Below the pieces are notes generated by a model, which ran no database searches, was not told the origin of the DNA, and saw only the letters and a list, made by a program, of their open reading frames with translations. The position numbers and the translations under genes were made by a program. Below are positions 35,721-47,904 of a stretch of DNA of 64,000 nucleotides, piece after piece. Every line of letters begins with the position of its first letter. Positions within the stretch are counted from its first letter, which is position 1. Source of the stretch: Parelaphostrongylus tenuis (Eukaryota; Nematoda; Chromadorea; Rhabditida; Metastrongylidae); NCBI GenBank assembly GCA_019055375.1, contig JAHQIW010006165.1, positions 117,128 to 181,127 on the forward strand. The letters run 5' to 3'.

Positions 35721-36099
35721 GCAGTAAGTTAATTTTCAAATATTCACTCAAAGAGCAAGTAACTTTCTTGCAACGAGCAATGACTTGCTTGCTACCGGCT
35801 TTGTTTTGCATGCTTCGTTTAGATACACTCATGCGACCACCATTTCTGTTCAGGTTTCTGGCTTGCAAGTAAAAAGGGAGTCGCTCAGATACTTGTAGAG
35901 TTTTGTAATGCAATCGATAAGCCTGAATGGGTGAAGATATCCAGTTTCTTCTTGCAATTTTGGAGTGAGCTTCACAAATTTCCACATGTCGTTATCCACA
36001 CTGTTTACAATAAGCTATTCGTGCTAGTGGAAAGTCTGTACTTTAGATCTTCAGCGCTGGAATTGCATAGGGCTTGCCTATGTGTTGTGCTGTTTTATT

Positions 36100-36800
36100 T
36101 ATAAGTATGAGATAGCGTTGAATTCCTATTTTTATTGAGCACTGCTGTCAGTAGTTCTCGATGCTTTTCCGTTATCGTACCTTATTTCGACTCTTGAAAA
36201 TCATGTATTTTTTGGTTGTTCTCAAAGTTGTGTAATGATTTGATAGCATGATATCTCAGAACAATTTGATGATGCACTTTATTTCAAGATGGTGTCAATA
36301 TTGCTCCTTAAGAGCAAAAATTAAATTACGTTTCTCATTCAAACGTGTTTTCCTGACCAAAGCTTTTCATTTAGACTTTAAGTAACCATTCAATGGCATA
36401 AATCTGCCCTGATTTCAGTGATGTATTTGGTTCTTGGAGAAAAGGACTTCTTGGTGCGCCTTTAACATTCAAATACCACTGTGTTTTTCAAATATAGCAA
36501 TGGTAAACATCTGCGAGATTTGAGCTATCGAATGATTGCTAAAATCTCTACAGAAATAGCCTTGTCCAGAGAGGATTGCTTAAATAAGAAACAAAATCAT
36601 TTGCTGTTTCCACATAATAAAGAAGCCATTTTGAAAACAAAACGTACCAACCCAATTCTTTTGTATGGGTTGTCGAACGACTACTACAACTTCAAGACGT
36701 AAAAACTGCGTTTTTCCGGAGGTGTCGAAGCAAAGGTACTAGCGAAAAATGCTTAAATTTCTTTCATGCCTACACAAGGTCTTATAAATCTTTACTATGG
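36100..36800. repeat. R5-type degenerate repeat region
   Basis: Contains GAGCTATCGAATGATTGCTA, CTTGTCCAGAGAGGATTGC and related words shared with the other R5 blocks. Confidence 0.4.
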
Positions 36801-37149
36801 TTAGCATTTTGACCGTTTCTCATTCATCAGAGCCAGATAAATTGAATCGCGTTTTCACACTCAACTCTTCTCTGTGATATTGGTCTCCATAACTTAAAAT
36901 TGGAAAAAATACGAATAGGGTGAAGCACCGCACAATTGAAAGACTATTCCTACCGTGCCTTTCAAAATAGATTTCAGCTCCGTCAAAAGACTTGACACCT
37001 ACTATACAGCAATTCCACATATAATAACGTTGCTAAACGTTTCTGCTTATAGGATCTTTACTGCAGTTTCATGCAAACATTGTTTAGAACTTCCCCAACT
37101 TACTAAGCATTATCAAAAAAGGATGATGCAGTAAAACTTTATCTCGCTC

Positions 37150-38870
37150 ACCAATTCAATCAAACAACACTGGGATGCTACCACGCGAAACTGCCTACAA
37201 CACGGAACTGTTACAACGCGGAAGTGATAGAGCACAGATTTGCAACAACACGGAACTGGCTTCATTCAGCTCTACTTGTCGTGCATAAAAAAGCTATGGA
37301 GGGACGACGCTTTTACAGCGCCGAGTGTGTTCTCGAATTCATCACTCGCGGAAGCGGATGAAACAGAATTATTATTGCTCCGAGTCGAGCAACTCTCGTT
37401 GACACATTGGAGATAAACCAGTAATTTTTTTACTTGACCAGATTAATGCCTCCCAAATAACCTTCCTTACAACTTCTTCACTCTAAAACCTTGAGTGCAT
37501 GGTTTTTCCAAAGCATTACGTCCGCTGTTCCTAAATAGAAACCCTAGTGGCTACCGGATGAGCTATTCTACTGTGAATCGCGTTAGTTTATAATTGATGG
37601 TCATTGCTCTCACTGAGCAATATGAAACCTTGATCGATCAAGCAGCTGATATAACAAAATAACATAGTCCGGTGTACTGTCTTCTATGAAAGAATCGGAT
37701 TATTTTAAGGCGTTGTTTCAGAGTTTTCAAAACAAACTAAGATTGAAGTTTAGTGGTGACACTCAGACCAGAGTGCCTCTTTCTTGTCAGCAGATTAGTC
37801 AACTCAATGGGTGGTAACCACAGTAGTCCGCTCTTGTTATAGGGAGGGCTACATTGACTCATAAAAAATTCGACGAATTTCTACGATTTAGCTCAAATTT
37901 TTGATCACCTTAAAAGTCTTAGATACGACATAGTCGGAACTTCATATTAAGAGATAGCACTCTGAATTCACTGATGAATTTTTCAAGACATTAGGTGAAA
38001 AGAAATAGACCATTAGACAGTTTGAAACCGTTCCACAAATTAGATAAGGATTCACTTGTACGATTATGCAAGGGGAAATTCTGTTTTGCTTACACATTCG
38101 CGGAGAAAACTATAGGAAATGGGCGGTCTTCTTAAATGTTCACCTGAATGCGAGACTTTGAACGTTCACAAAAGGCAAGTATGCTTTTGCTTAGTGTCAT
38201 GTCAGTAGAGCTACTTTTACAACGTCCATTTTACTCTCACACACTTAATGCTATCAGTTCTCTGAGTGTAACTTTCATGTGCCTCATAATAAGACCCTTC
38301 TTTTTTGCAATAAAATCTTCTTGTCCAGCGTTGCAGACAACTATTTTCCTTCGCCTTCCTCACTTTGATGGATTCTCGGTAACAGCTCAGTACCAGCTTT
38401 TATTTAAAGACATCGTCAAAATTCTGTAAAAGTTTCTTACTTGGATATCAGCCTACTTATCCGTCAACAAATAGGCTTGTGAGTGCATTGAACGAATGAC
38501 TCCAAAAACAGCATCAAAGCTTACCGACGCTAATCGTTTCTAAAAATTTTGCCTCAGCAAAAAGTTGTGATCGTTTTCTGCCAATCAGTATCTCTTTTCA
38601 CAAAACATTCCACAATGATGCCTTGTTATGTCAGTGTTTCCTTTAACGCGAATGTCCTTATTTTTGAGACAGTAGGGATTCTGTGTCGCAGCATCAGAAA
38701 TAAGAAGGTAGGAACCAAATTCAACACCACCATGACACCTGAAGTTTCAGCGAATTCACTAACATTTCTTCTGTACTGTGCACTTCAGCTCAATTGGTCG
38801 CTGTTCAGAATTTGGCAAGGAATTCAGTTTATTAGTCGTTTAGGCGTTTGCTAGGTATAGCAGATCTCTC
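37150..38870 (+). repeat. Duplicated segment, copy 1 (partner 61230-62560)
   Basis: Colinear with 61230-62560. The first part has a small internal repetition of CACGGAACTG and TACAACGCGGA words; then a GTTGACACATTGGA block; then, at 38650-38800, TTCTGTGTCGCAGCATCAGA and the AATTCACTAACATTTCTTCT block matched at 62410-62510. In the partner copy this segment leads directly into secreted-protein locus B; here no such gene follows. Confidence 0.6.
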
Positions 38871-39121
38871 AAGATAGTTGCCGCGAAAAGTTTTACTCCT
38901 GAGCTCTTGAGAAGGACTAAAAACCTGATTCGCCAAAGATACTCACCATATAGGTGCCTGAGTATTGAATACAATGTTGCCCCGTGAAACAATTTCATAA
39001 AGATGTAATTCTTGCTTTAAATTGAATCTTAACCATGCATCGGCTGTTTTCAAAACCTCGCAATAAACATTCAATATAAATTTTGAAAATTTTCAAAGAT
39101 TTATTCAAGGTTGGTACGTCA

Positions 39122-39158
39122 GGGCCATACACGCGTGTTTCGGAAGTATCAGTAGCCC
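39122..39158 (-). ncRNA. Hammerhead remnant, F2 family, stem II deleted
   Basis: On the minus strand stem I GGGCTA/TGGCCC still pairs fully (one G-U), and GAAA with ACACGCGTGT remains, but the DNA between CTGAT and GAAA has shrunk so that stem II is gone. Inactive. Confidence 0.65.
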
Positions 39159-39403
39159 ACGCTCCAAATTAAACCTTGCATTGTAATAAACAGCGTGTAT
39201 AGCCATGACCTGCCAACCTCGGATAAATCTTTGAAAATTTTCAAAATTTATATTGAATGTTATTGCTAGAGTTTCAAAAACAGTCCATGCCATGGATCAG
39301 CTTCAAAAACCAGCCGAGATGCATTGACTGAGAAGTGCTGTACACTGTGCCGCCACCACATGCGTCTCCCTCCTTGCTACAATGCAGGCTTAATGTGGGG
39401 GGT

Positions 39404-39451
39404 GGGTCGCTGATGAGGAGGGCGAGCTTCCGAAACACTCGTGTATAACCC
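39404..39451 (+). ncRNA. Hammerhead ribozyme, F2 family, nearly intact
   Basis: CTGATGA (39410-39416), stem II GGAGG/CTTCC with one G-U pair, GAAA (39432-39435), and stem III in ACACTCGTGT are all present, with A39445 at the cleavage position. Stem I GGGTCG/TAACCC has a G-U and one mismatch. Confidence 0.78.
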
Positions 39452-39480
39452 TGGCGTACCATCCTCTTTTAGACATTAAA

Positions 39481-40399
39481 CATTCTTTTCTTTTAAAAAA
39501 TGTACATGATTGCGATGTATGGTTATGTGAGTATGATTGGACGAGATGTATTGTCGTGTGACGATACTATGAATGCTGTTATTGAAGAGCATGATTAGGA
39601 AGCGGAGCCCGTTTGAGGTCTCACTCAGGAGTACAAGCACCGGTGGGCAGGATTCAGTGAAAGAGTATATTATGACAACAGTGGACTCCTGATTATATAT
39701 GGGCAGAATCCCTTAACGCTGTGGTAAGTCGAGCATAGCTTAAGTGAGTTCCTCCTCTAAAGTGATATGTCCGCTCACAATTATATTGAGTTCGTCTGAC
39801 AGTTGTATGAACGCAACCTAATGACACCACTTATATACTGACATCGATTTTGTGTGATGAGAGCAATAATGGGTCGATAATGAGTTGGGGTGAGGTGGTC
39901 TCGGTGATGTCAGACTAGCGTTCGGATGATGTCCAGCGATCAAATATGACTGTTAAGGTTGGCATCAGCCGCTTACCGTCCTCGCCACTTGGATAATTTC
40001 TATCTAAGATCCTCGAACCTCTGCGATGCCATTTGCTCTCTAAGGTCATGGACCATCTGTGTTGCCTTAATTATCATGCAAATCCCGAGAAGATAGCAAG
40101 CTTCCTTGGGAGTTTGCTATAGGCATAATGCTCCATCGGATTATTGCCTCTTCCTCCCTTTCTAGAAAACTATCTGCGACAGAAAAATTTGAGCACTACG
40201 GCTGTCTAAAAATGGACTTCAACCAATTTTTATTGCTCGCTTTATTTATCCTGGAAGGAAAGCGTCTAGTCCCTGTTCAGAAAAGTAGCTTCATATCAAT
40301 CATAGTGGTGATCATATTTGCTGAATAAAGTATGTTGACTAATTTTTTCTGAATGAATAACAACTTATCTGATCGAGCGTTCCAAACATCCCTATAAAG
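39481..40399. other. Intergenic sequence, nothing recognised
   Basis: No supported features. Confidence 0.4.
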
Positions 40400-40760
40400 A
40401 TTCATTACATTCTGTGAGAGTGCCCAAAGCTTTACCGAGGTTGCTATGTCAGAGTCATACGTGGGTTGCGGAGGTGTCGCGCTCTTCATCAGTGGTTCAT
40501 GCCACACTGAACCCTACTTTATAGCAAGGATGGCGAGACGCTGTTTATGCTGATAGCACACGATTTTATGTGTCACATTTCTTCAATCGATAGATTAATG
40601 CTGGCAGTGAGTATGTAGAAATACATCTCAATCTCAACGACTGTTTTGAACCTCGCTATAAACATTCATTATAATCTGTCAAATACGCGAAACTCCGATA
40701 AAGATAGCGATATCTCTGAAACGTGAGTATGACTCTGACATAGCAACCTCTGTAAGCTCC
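40400..40760. mobile_element. F2-related foldback, strongly diverged
   Basis: Inverted arms keep GAGTCATACGTG and CGTGAGTATGACTC around decayed ribozymes. The minus-strand one (40453-40498) has CTGATGA but GCAA instead of GAAA. The plus-strand one (40689-40735) has CCGATAA with an AGATA/TATCT stem II and GAAAC. Confidence 0.58.
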
Positions 40761-40853
40761 AATCATTCTCGCAGATATGTTGAATAACAGTAAAATTAAG
40801 TCCGAAATTCTAGCATTTTACTGCCTTTTTCGCAGTGTTATGATATTACTTAT

Positions 40854-41244
40854 ATACCTAATAGAATTGAGTAAGCAAAACCACTTTCTTAGTCGCGAAT
40901 CGAACCCGCGTTTCATCCATTCCGGGGACACGTGCCCTACCACTACACCACCGAGACAACGTTTGCCCGATCAGTCGTTCTTCATCATCCCTATAATAGC
41001 TATCAGCCACACAACCTTTGATAGGTTCAGTCGGTATGCGATTTCGCTTTATAACTAGAATTTATAGAGAAATACCAGAACTTTGGAGTATTATATCTAA
41101 CACTAACCGTTAGCTCAACTGGGTTTATAAAAAGTGTACCTCGGTGGAGTGGTAGCAGAGCACGAGTCCCTGGATAGGAAGAAACGCAGGTTTGTTTCCC
41201 ACCTGAGGCCGTGCTTTTGTCCAGCACTCCAATTCTCTTAGGTA
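40854..41244. mobile_element. Foldback element with tRNA-like arms
   Basis: Second copy of the 10776-11082 family, with the same ATACCTAA.AGAATTGAG end and its inverse. The minus-strand left arm contains GGGTTCGATTC and CCTCGGTG equivalents. The plus-strand right arm has GTACCTCGGTGGAGTGG, a B-box-like AGGTTTGTTTCCCACC, and GAGG closing the acceptor. Confidence 0.68.
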
Positions 41245-41264
41245 AATAATGAACGATAAAGCTC

Positions 41265-41545
41265 TCGGCGTTGATTAATCCCTGAGCGATGCGTAATCCA
41301 CTCGTCTTCAATTTTTAATTCGTTTGAGGTGATTGAATGCATATCTGGCCTTTACAATGACTCGTGTTGGCCTTCCGCTGAACTGAGTCGGTGCTACTTA
41401 TCCTCCCAAACAAGTCTGACACCACTCTGTACCAATTTACCGACCCTGGGGGATGGATGGCCTGGTGAACTATGAGGGCGAGGTCGAACCATTGACCTCG
41501 TGTGCGACGCGGAGCCACCTCTAACCACTGGGCCACATGGCTCTT
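41265..41545 (-). mobile_element. tRNA-derived SINE, family S1
   Basis: Best-preserved head: on the minus strand AGCCATGTGGCCCAGTGG (A box), GGTTAGAGGTGGC, then GAGGTCAATGGTTCGACCTC (B box). The body has CCATCCATCCCCCAGGG, and the tail is shared with the other S1 copies. The similarity to a real tRNA D-arm and T-arm is strong, but the acceptor stem is not closed. Confidence 0.75.
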
Positions 41546-42035
41546 AAGGTCTTCTCTTACGTATATAAATGAAATTAACAAAAATGTCGAAATGCGAAAG
41601 TAGTAATGGCAACTTCTGGGAGATCGGATATCAAAGAATTTATTGATGAGACTTTGTCATATTGTTACTTACATCACACGTGTTAATTTATTGTAATTAT
41701 TGCTTTACTAATACTTATAAGGCTTCGTTTTTATTATGTTATTGTGCCTTTTTGTAATATGCCATTGTAGTTACATAGCATTAGTTAATTTCCTTACCAT
41801 GGCATTCCCAACTGCCGTGATGGCCATTAAGAAGACACTGACGGGAGCGTTTTCTAAATTTGGAACAATGAATGATTCTTACTGTGATTGTTATTCGCAA
41901 ATTCGTGAGTTATTTGTTAAAGAGGGCACTAAACGGAATGTACCGCACCGCATATTTTTGATAGCTGATGGATCATTTGGAAAAACGACACCGATATGAT
42001 TCGTCAGTTTTTTTACACCGTGTAATGTTCCAAAA

Positions 42036-42041
42036 TTTATT
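42036..42041 (-). promoter_or_regulatory. Putative polyadenylation signal of locus D
   Basis: AATAAA on the minus strand about 43 bases beyond the locus D stop codon. Confidence 0.4.
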
Positions 42042-42083
42042 TGTTCAGTAAGTCGTTTGCGCGAAACACGATAAAGTTCAATT

Positions 42084-43472
42084 TCAGTTTCCGCCGACAG
42101 TATCGATGCTACGAAAAAGTGCGATCCAAATGATTTTGATGCCAACATTCGAATCGCTCTGTTGAGTACATTCTCCCACATTATTCTCGACTAATTCGCC
42201 ATGATGATGCTTGTAGTCTAAACAAAATTGTTTCTACAAAACGAAGCTGTGCAGAGAATAAAAAGTTCAAACGTGAGAGCTCCCTCGATTGGCGTATGAA
42301 TGGCGGAAACAGGATTAATTTTTACATCCATATCCGTTCACTTCTTCATCATCATCATTTTAGTGCACACTCCCGTCACCGTGTTGCCAACGATAATGCA
42401 TTTATCGCTCGTATCTTCACTGCCAGAAACTATGAGCGACTAGTTTTACTCTTCAAAGCTCCTGAAACTGAGACTTACCACACTGAATACTATATATTAT
42501 TTTCCTATTATACTTAGAAAAAGTTAGCATTTTTCGAGGAGAAAAAATAAGAGAAGATAGAAGAGAAGGAAACTTTTAGCTTTTTCTCTAAAATTACTAT
42601 ATCTTTGCATGGAGTATTCAAATCGTTACTCAGTATTCGAGTCTTCCTCATATCCGTAGTTGGAGCGAACAAAATTCTGGCATTGTATTGTTCCATAAGT
42701 GATTTTAACTCCAAGCTGACTTAGTATGCTCAAGATTACCGCACCAGGTAGGAGTGCACTACAACCTTGACTTCCAAGAACATCAAAAACCTGAGAGACA
42801 AAACTCTCCACTTTGAATAGTTTGCTTGAATGCTTTCATACAACATATGTGAAGTCGTAGTGATCATAGTAGTACTAGGAAGCTGATAAGTTGTCAGATA
42901 ATTTGAGCTCATTTTCAAAGCCCCACAGGTTTCGCAGAATAAAAAAGAAAAACACTCAAATTATAACTGTTGCAATCTTATCGTTTACATCAAAAGACGC
43001 TGTACAATCCATGAGCTCCTTCTTTGCTAAAAGTAATGCCAGGAACCTTAGGCTGTACGGTAGAGTACAGTCTCAGGTTTCTGGCATTGCTTTTAGCGCG
43101 CGTAGAGTGGTTGCGGTAGAGAAAACCGTCGCAACAGGCAGAGTTGTGAAACCGGTTACGGTGAATGGCCTACTTTTCGCTACAATATACTTTCTTAGCT
43201 TTTTCTGAGAGGTATTCATAAACTAAGTTGCTATGATAATAATTATAATAGTGTTTGAATATTCATATTAAAACTTCGAAACGTTTTATCAAAAAGACTG
43301 AGTATAAACAAGTATTGACTGCTGTTATTTTAAGAAGATTTCATTAGATTTCATTAACTCACATATGATATTGGAAACACTTTTTCAATCAGACATAATC
43401 TCCTGTTCTTACCTTGACCGGCAGGCGTCACTCCACATCCCAAAACTTGGCCAAGTTTGTTAGATCTTTCAT
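42084..43472 (-). pseudogene. Secreted-protein family, locus D (five exons, broken)
   Basis: Minus strand. Exon 1 (43472-43413) ends with LGCGVTPAGQ at a perfect GTAAGA donor, but its signal peptide is shortened and out of frame with the ATG. Exon 2 (43179-~42975) reads AKSRPFTVTGFTTLPVATVF, then carries a small inverted insertion with a stop, and resumes as VPGITFSKEGAHG. Exon 3 (42790-~42634, CTCTCAG acceptor) is open: VFDVLGSQGCSALLPGAV, LSILSQLGVKITY, QCQ. Exon 4 (42429-42273) has DKCIIVGNTVTGVC with one TGA (42338-42340). A 55 bp intron (42218-42272) precedes exon 5 (42217-42084), where the family tryptophan after MAN is a TAG (42191-42193) and one base is missing near the end. Clearly a pseudogene, but every exon is in place and each splice boundary agrees with loci A and C. 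Confidence 0.78.
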
Positions 43473-43479
43473 ACTCGGC

Positions 43480-46364
43480 TCTTAAAAATCTAAGCAAATA
43501 TTCTAGACTTTGATAAAAAAAATTATTGTCCATTTTCTTGCATCAGATAAATCATAAGAGTACACACGATTTTGGCACTCAGCACTTAGACGTGGATGAT
43601 GTCGCCCAAACTGCCTTGAGTTTTCAAGCGCTCTAAGGTACCCAGCCCTTCGATTCAGAGCGGAATCTTTTTTAAGCACGTTTTTGTTACACATGCTGCT
43701 ATTCAGAAGCATAATTGATCGGTTAGTAAAATGAAATGACTGCCAAATGTTGAATAACATGGGTTGCGTAGAAATGAACACTTGATTAGAAAGCGCATGA
43801 ATCCATAAGTTCTTCAGGTTGAGCAGTTCCATAGCTTCCCGCCATCTCATTTATCTGCGGCGGCATAAAATCTCAACAATCTTGAAAATTTAAAATTTGT
43901 TTCGACAACATGCTAACGTTAGAGATCGGCATAGGAAAGGTAAGTGGACAATGCGAAGAATGCAAATGACATGACAATGAGCAGAGGCTTCCTTACTGAC
44001 TTTTTCAAACGTTCCAGTTTTGGAAGCAGGTGGGTGCCTGTGGTGCGCTTTCAATTTTTCATAAACTCTTTATTATGTACAGAAAGAGGAAAATCTAGTG
44101 GGCGTACATTTAACATTGTGAAGTCTCCTTTCATTTATTTTACGGTTACAAACTCCACAGAACACATCTCATTTCTAATGTTTTAAGGACATTGAAAGGC
44201 TTTAAATTTTTCAACAAATTACTTTATTTCAAGCGAGGCTATTTTAAGAGAACAGTCCAATATAAAGATTTTAAAAAGACTATCTGGAAATAACGAACTG
44301 CTGCTTTCTTGCATTCAGAATCTTTCTGCTCAAGACAACGTTTCAGCGCATGTAATGCTGTCTTACAGCAGAGTGATCTGCATCTAACGCGATTCCGCCA
44401 TCTTCGCCATTATGACAATTTTACTCGTTCTTCATTTCGTAAAAACGCTCTGCAACAAAAAGTGGATTGTGTTCGGATTCTAAGTGCTCTTTGCTGATTG
44501 CTCCATCTCCGACAAATGGAAAAAATCATCTGGAGAATATTTAGTTTTCTGCGGCATTATCCAGTAGTGAGAGCGTAATATTTAAAGCAGAAAGTTCCAC
44601 TTTTTTCCATAATGTAGCTAGGAATCTCCGACTTTTAACATGGCGAATTCGGCTTCGTCTATTGCTCGTATGACGGATTGGAAACATCGTCATCGCAGCA
44701 GAATTATGGGTGCCGTTATGAGTTTTTTGCGAACGACGACTAAAGTTGAACAGGAAGTTCCGTGTCAGTTTGTTTGATTTGCCAAGTCACGAACAATTTA
44801 GCTATAATATTCTCTCTGCTTTTTCACTGCGGTACTGTTTCGATCATTGCTTTCACAAACTGTTTTGCCAAAAATCATGTGAACACAATTGCCTCACATC
44901 GTTATTTCATGTGGATATATCCGGTAGTTTTCCACCCGGAGCAATTTTTGAATCGTCATGTCGTCCTCCCAGTTCTTCGTCTATGATTTTGATGCTCATC
45001 ATGTGGCTTTCCATTGTTCGTTTCTATCAAGGAGTCCAGCTCACATTTTCTCCGACAGCTTGGCACGCAGAATGCTATCTATGCCTTTTGATACGTAACG
45101 CAGGCCGGAACTTAGGACGATTTTTCTCATCTGCGAGTTATTGTGGGTTCAATAACACCAAAAGATGTTTCATCGTGTTTGCACACTGTAAGAGTCACAA
45201 AGCACATGTTGAATATTCATTAAGTTGGAAGTTGGAAGCAAAGTCAGATGCCTTTTGCTCTTTTTACTGTATTCTCTATCCTCTTACAGGTATCTTTCTT
45301 TTCAACTCACAAGATAGATCGTTCACCATATCGTCGACCTACATCGATGCAGCTAGAAACATCCGGTCTGCTTGGATGGTGCTTGGTATCATTAGAACGA
45401 CCTCACCAATGAAGTAAATAGTGTAATACGCAATTATTGCATTTCACTCCTATGTTGCATCTTTCCAACATCTCCATGATGTTCTCGAAGGTGGCGGTGA
45501 ATAATTGGAGGGGTGGCTTTATTTTGTCAAATCTCCCACTATTCAGGCCGATGTAAAAAACATTACAGAATGGTGATATTTTGGTTGCGATATCTCTATG
45601 TAGCTTGTGAGGGTAAGCCAAAAAAGGGCGAAATTCATCAATCAAGTGACTACGAAAACACTTGTGAGCCGTTAGTGTTCGCTTGCATTTATCAACTGCC
45701 TGGGTTCCACATTGATTTTGTGCGCGACGCGCGACGAGCGCAGCTCGTTACAATGGTAATGTAGTAGCTTCCCTAAGAAATTTGGATTTCTTATCATTAC
45801 TAAGGAGAGTTGAATAGTCAATAAGTCAGTAAAAGAAGAAATATGCTAAAAGAGACTTCAAAAAGATATACATGGTTGGAGCACATTAAAATAGTCATAA
45901 AACAATGAAGTGCTCTCCAATATTGGTCATGCACATTGTAATGTAATGGGATTTCAGCGATAATTTGGAGAAAATCTATGGAAATTAGTGGACTATATGA
46001 AATGAAGCGTAAGTAGAGTTCTAAAAGAGATTGTGCTCTACTTTGTTAGGAGTGGAAATTTTTTATAAATCCTCTTATACTCTCATGAATATCGTTTCAC
46101 ACCTCCGCAACCTGAAAATCCTGCAAAGGTCTTTCTTCAAACACCCTATTCTTGTAAAGGAAATTGAAATGCTCACGAGAAAATCATACTTCGATCTCTT
46201 ATGGAACTATTCTATGGTTTCCTATCTAAGTCAAATAATCCACATTTCAAGCAGTTTATCACTTACTTCCTAAATTAATATATCCTATATTCCTGTATTA
46301 AGAGCAATAACCTCTACGCCTTGATACGAATAGGCCAATATTCAATGACAATATATCTTTGTTG
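43480..46364. other. Intergenic sequence with unassigned open frames
   Basis: A 45-codon frame at 44642-44776 starts MANSASSIARMTDW and RSRIMGAVMSFL and could be a first exon. A 223-codon plus frame (44746-45417) is cysteine- and serine-rich without domain motifs. Neither shows family resemblance, and I do not call them genes. Confidence 0.3.
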
Positions 46365-46735
46365 CGAGTATTTTATTAAGACCACGATCATATTTCAATA
46401 GATCCTTTCATTATTATATGAGCCAACATGTCATGTGGTCTGGTAAGGGCACTTGACACTTGAAACAAAGGTATAATAGATAAAAATGCCAGCCAAAGAG
46501 CAATCGAGTGTGCAACACTCTGTGTTGAGTGAAAATTTCACTTGATATAGAGTAAAATGCTTGTCTTCGATATCTCTCTGCAGGGAGAGCAGGCTCCCGA
46601 GAGAACTGACTATCAAAAAGATCAAAAGACGACGGGATCTGCCCGACTGACGAGTTTGCAAGGGCGAATCACGTGTGTCGGGCTGTACGAGAGAATTACG
46701 AGATAAATTCACCGATTTTGGTATAGTTTCATGAC
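46365..46735. mobile_element. F1 foldback element, rearranged
   Basis: The left arm (GACCACGATCATATTTCAAT, GAGCCAACATGTCATGTGG) is cut short before its ribozyme. The centre and a ribozyme-bearing right arm follow. Confidence 0.72.
46641..46683 (+). ncRNA. Hammerhead ribozyme, F1 family, catalytically dead by inspection
   Basis: Stem I GCCCGA/TCGGGC is perfect and CTGACGA is intact. Stem II is weakened to G-U pairs. GAAA has become GAAT, and the cleavage-site nucleotide is G, which hammerheads do not cut after. Confidence 0.72.
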
Positions 46736-47279
46736 TTATGCCTCAAAATCTTCATTGTGACGGTGAGTTATAGGGCAGTGATCATGGTCTGCCGAAAACA
46801 GTGTTGCACACTGCATGCGATGCCACTAAATTCTCCCCATTTTTCATTATCAGTGTATTTTAGGAGCCGAAACCATTACAAATACAAAAATTACTTCGTT
46901 TTATTCTTTGAGAGCTATAAGTATTTTTCATCGTCTTGTGTTGCGCCATGAACATCATCATCAAGGTAGCACATGTCACTGGACAAGGGAGCTGATTCAT
47001 GTGTCCTATGCATTCCTTTTCGGCCTATTGGTCTTAAGGCAAACTATTGTACTTTGGTCGGTTTCACCCTCTCCAAATAACTTCAATAAAACCATCTGTA
47101 GCTGGTTGCAGCTTTCCATATTTACATCAGGACTTGGATCAAGACCACAAATGATGAGTGGGAGGAGAAGGTAGCTTCTGCATAGAAGTACTCTTTGAAA
47201 CTATCAAAAAAGGACTCTACAAAAGCTCACCTCACTCCGACTATGCTAAAACCCTGTGTACTTTGATTCCTTATGAAAG

Positions 47280-47552
47280 TTGTGAGCGCATGTGACGCAG
47301 CGGTTAGAGATGCTCTACGTGGCACACAAGGTCAATGGTTCGATCTTGTGCTCATGACTCACCAGGCCAACCATCCCTCCGGATGTCCGCTGAACTGACA
47401 CCAGAGTGGTCTCACACTTGTCTGGGAGGATTGGCATCACTGAACTCTGCACAGCGGGAGGCCAGGTATGCATTTAATCATCTCAAACGGAATTTGAAAT
47501 TGAAGGCAAATGCATGGCGCATCCCTCAGGGATTGATCAACGCCCAAAAACC
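47280..47552 (+). mobile_element. tRNA-derived SINE, family S1
   Basis: The plus-strand head GCATGTGACGCAGCGGTTAG with GGTCAATGGTTCGATCTTG (B box about 47329-47347) is followed by CCATCCCTCCGGATGTCCGC, GCCAGGTATGCATTTAATCA and ATGCATGGCGCATCCCTCAG. Confidence 0.75.
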
Positions 47553-47614
47553 TTATCCTTTCTCTTTTTATAGACGTTATACATTGATGACAATATTTTT
47601 TTCCATACCTCATG

Positions 47615-47728
47615 ATTAGAATGGGACGACACGAAGTGAAAATTGAGGGTCGACAGTTAAACCATCTTCGCTTTGCTGACGATATCGTCCTCATGATATC
47701 AAACATAACTGAGCGGAACGAATGTTGA
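47615..47728 (+). pseudogene. RTE-type reverse transcriptase fragment (FADD motif)
   Basis: The plus frame reads IRMGRHEVKIEGRQLNHLRF and then ADDIVLM (the FADD tetrad is 47672-47683), the catalytic block C of RTE/non-LTR reverse transcriptases. TGA at 47726 ends it 13 codons after VLM. Only about 37 codons are left. The RTE tail at 47905-48240 is on the opposite strand, so the two pieces do not belong to one intact insertion. Confidence 0.8.
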
Positions 47729-47904
47729 CCCTGAAAATACGACCATAGGAAACACCACAGTAAATTGTCTTGCCGTTGCAATAAGGTGGATCTCAAAATC
47801 AAAATTTTTGCGTAATTGCCAAAAAAAACATTGGTATGCTTTGACAAACGAGTACACTGATGTTCCTATTGCTGAGAGATACCTCATTGAAGTCTCTTCT
47901 GTGT

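Larger units (their letters stand above)
39040..39480. mobile_element. F2 foldback element, older copy
   Basis: Same plan as 11149-11705: an edge segment with CATCGGCTGTTTTCAAAACC, a left arm, an inverted central segment, and a right arm with CCACATGCGTCTCCCTCCTT. It has one ribozyme in each arm. The central AAATTTTCAAA stretch is a duplicated variant. No clear flanking duplication is left. Confidence 0.75.

Noticed and set aside
44746..45417. The longest open frame in the window (223 codons)
   Set aside because: No domain motif, no paralogue in the window, unusual residue mix and no polyadenylation or splice evidence. It may be chance in this composition; left as a note only.
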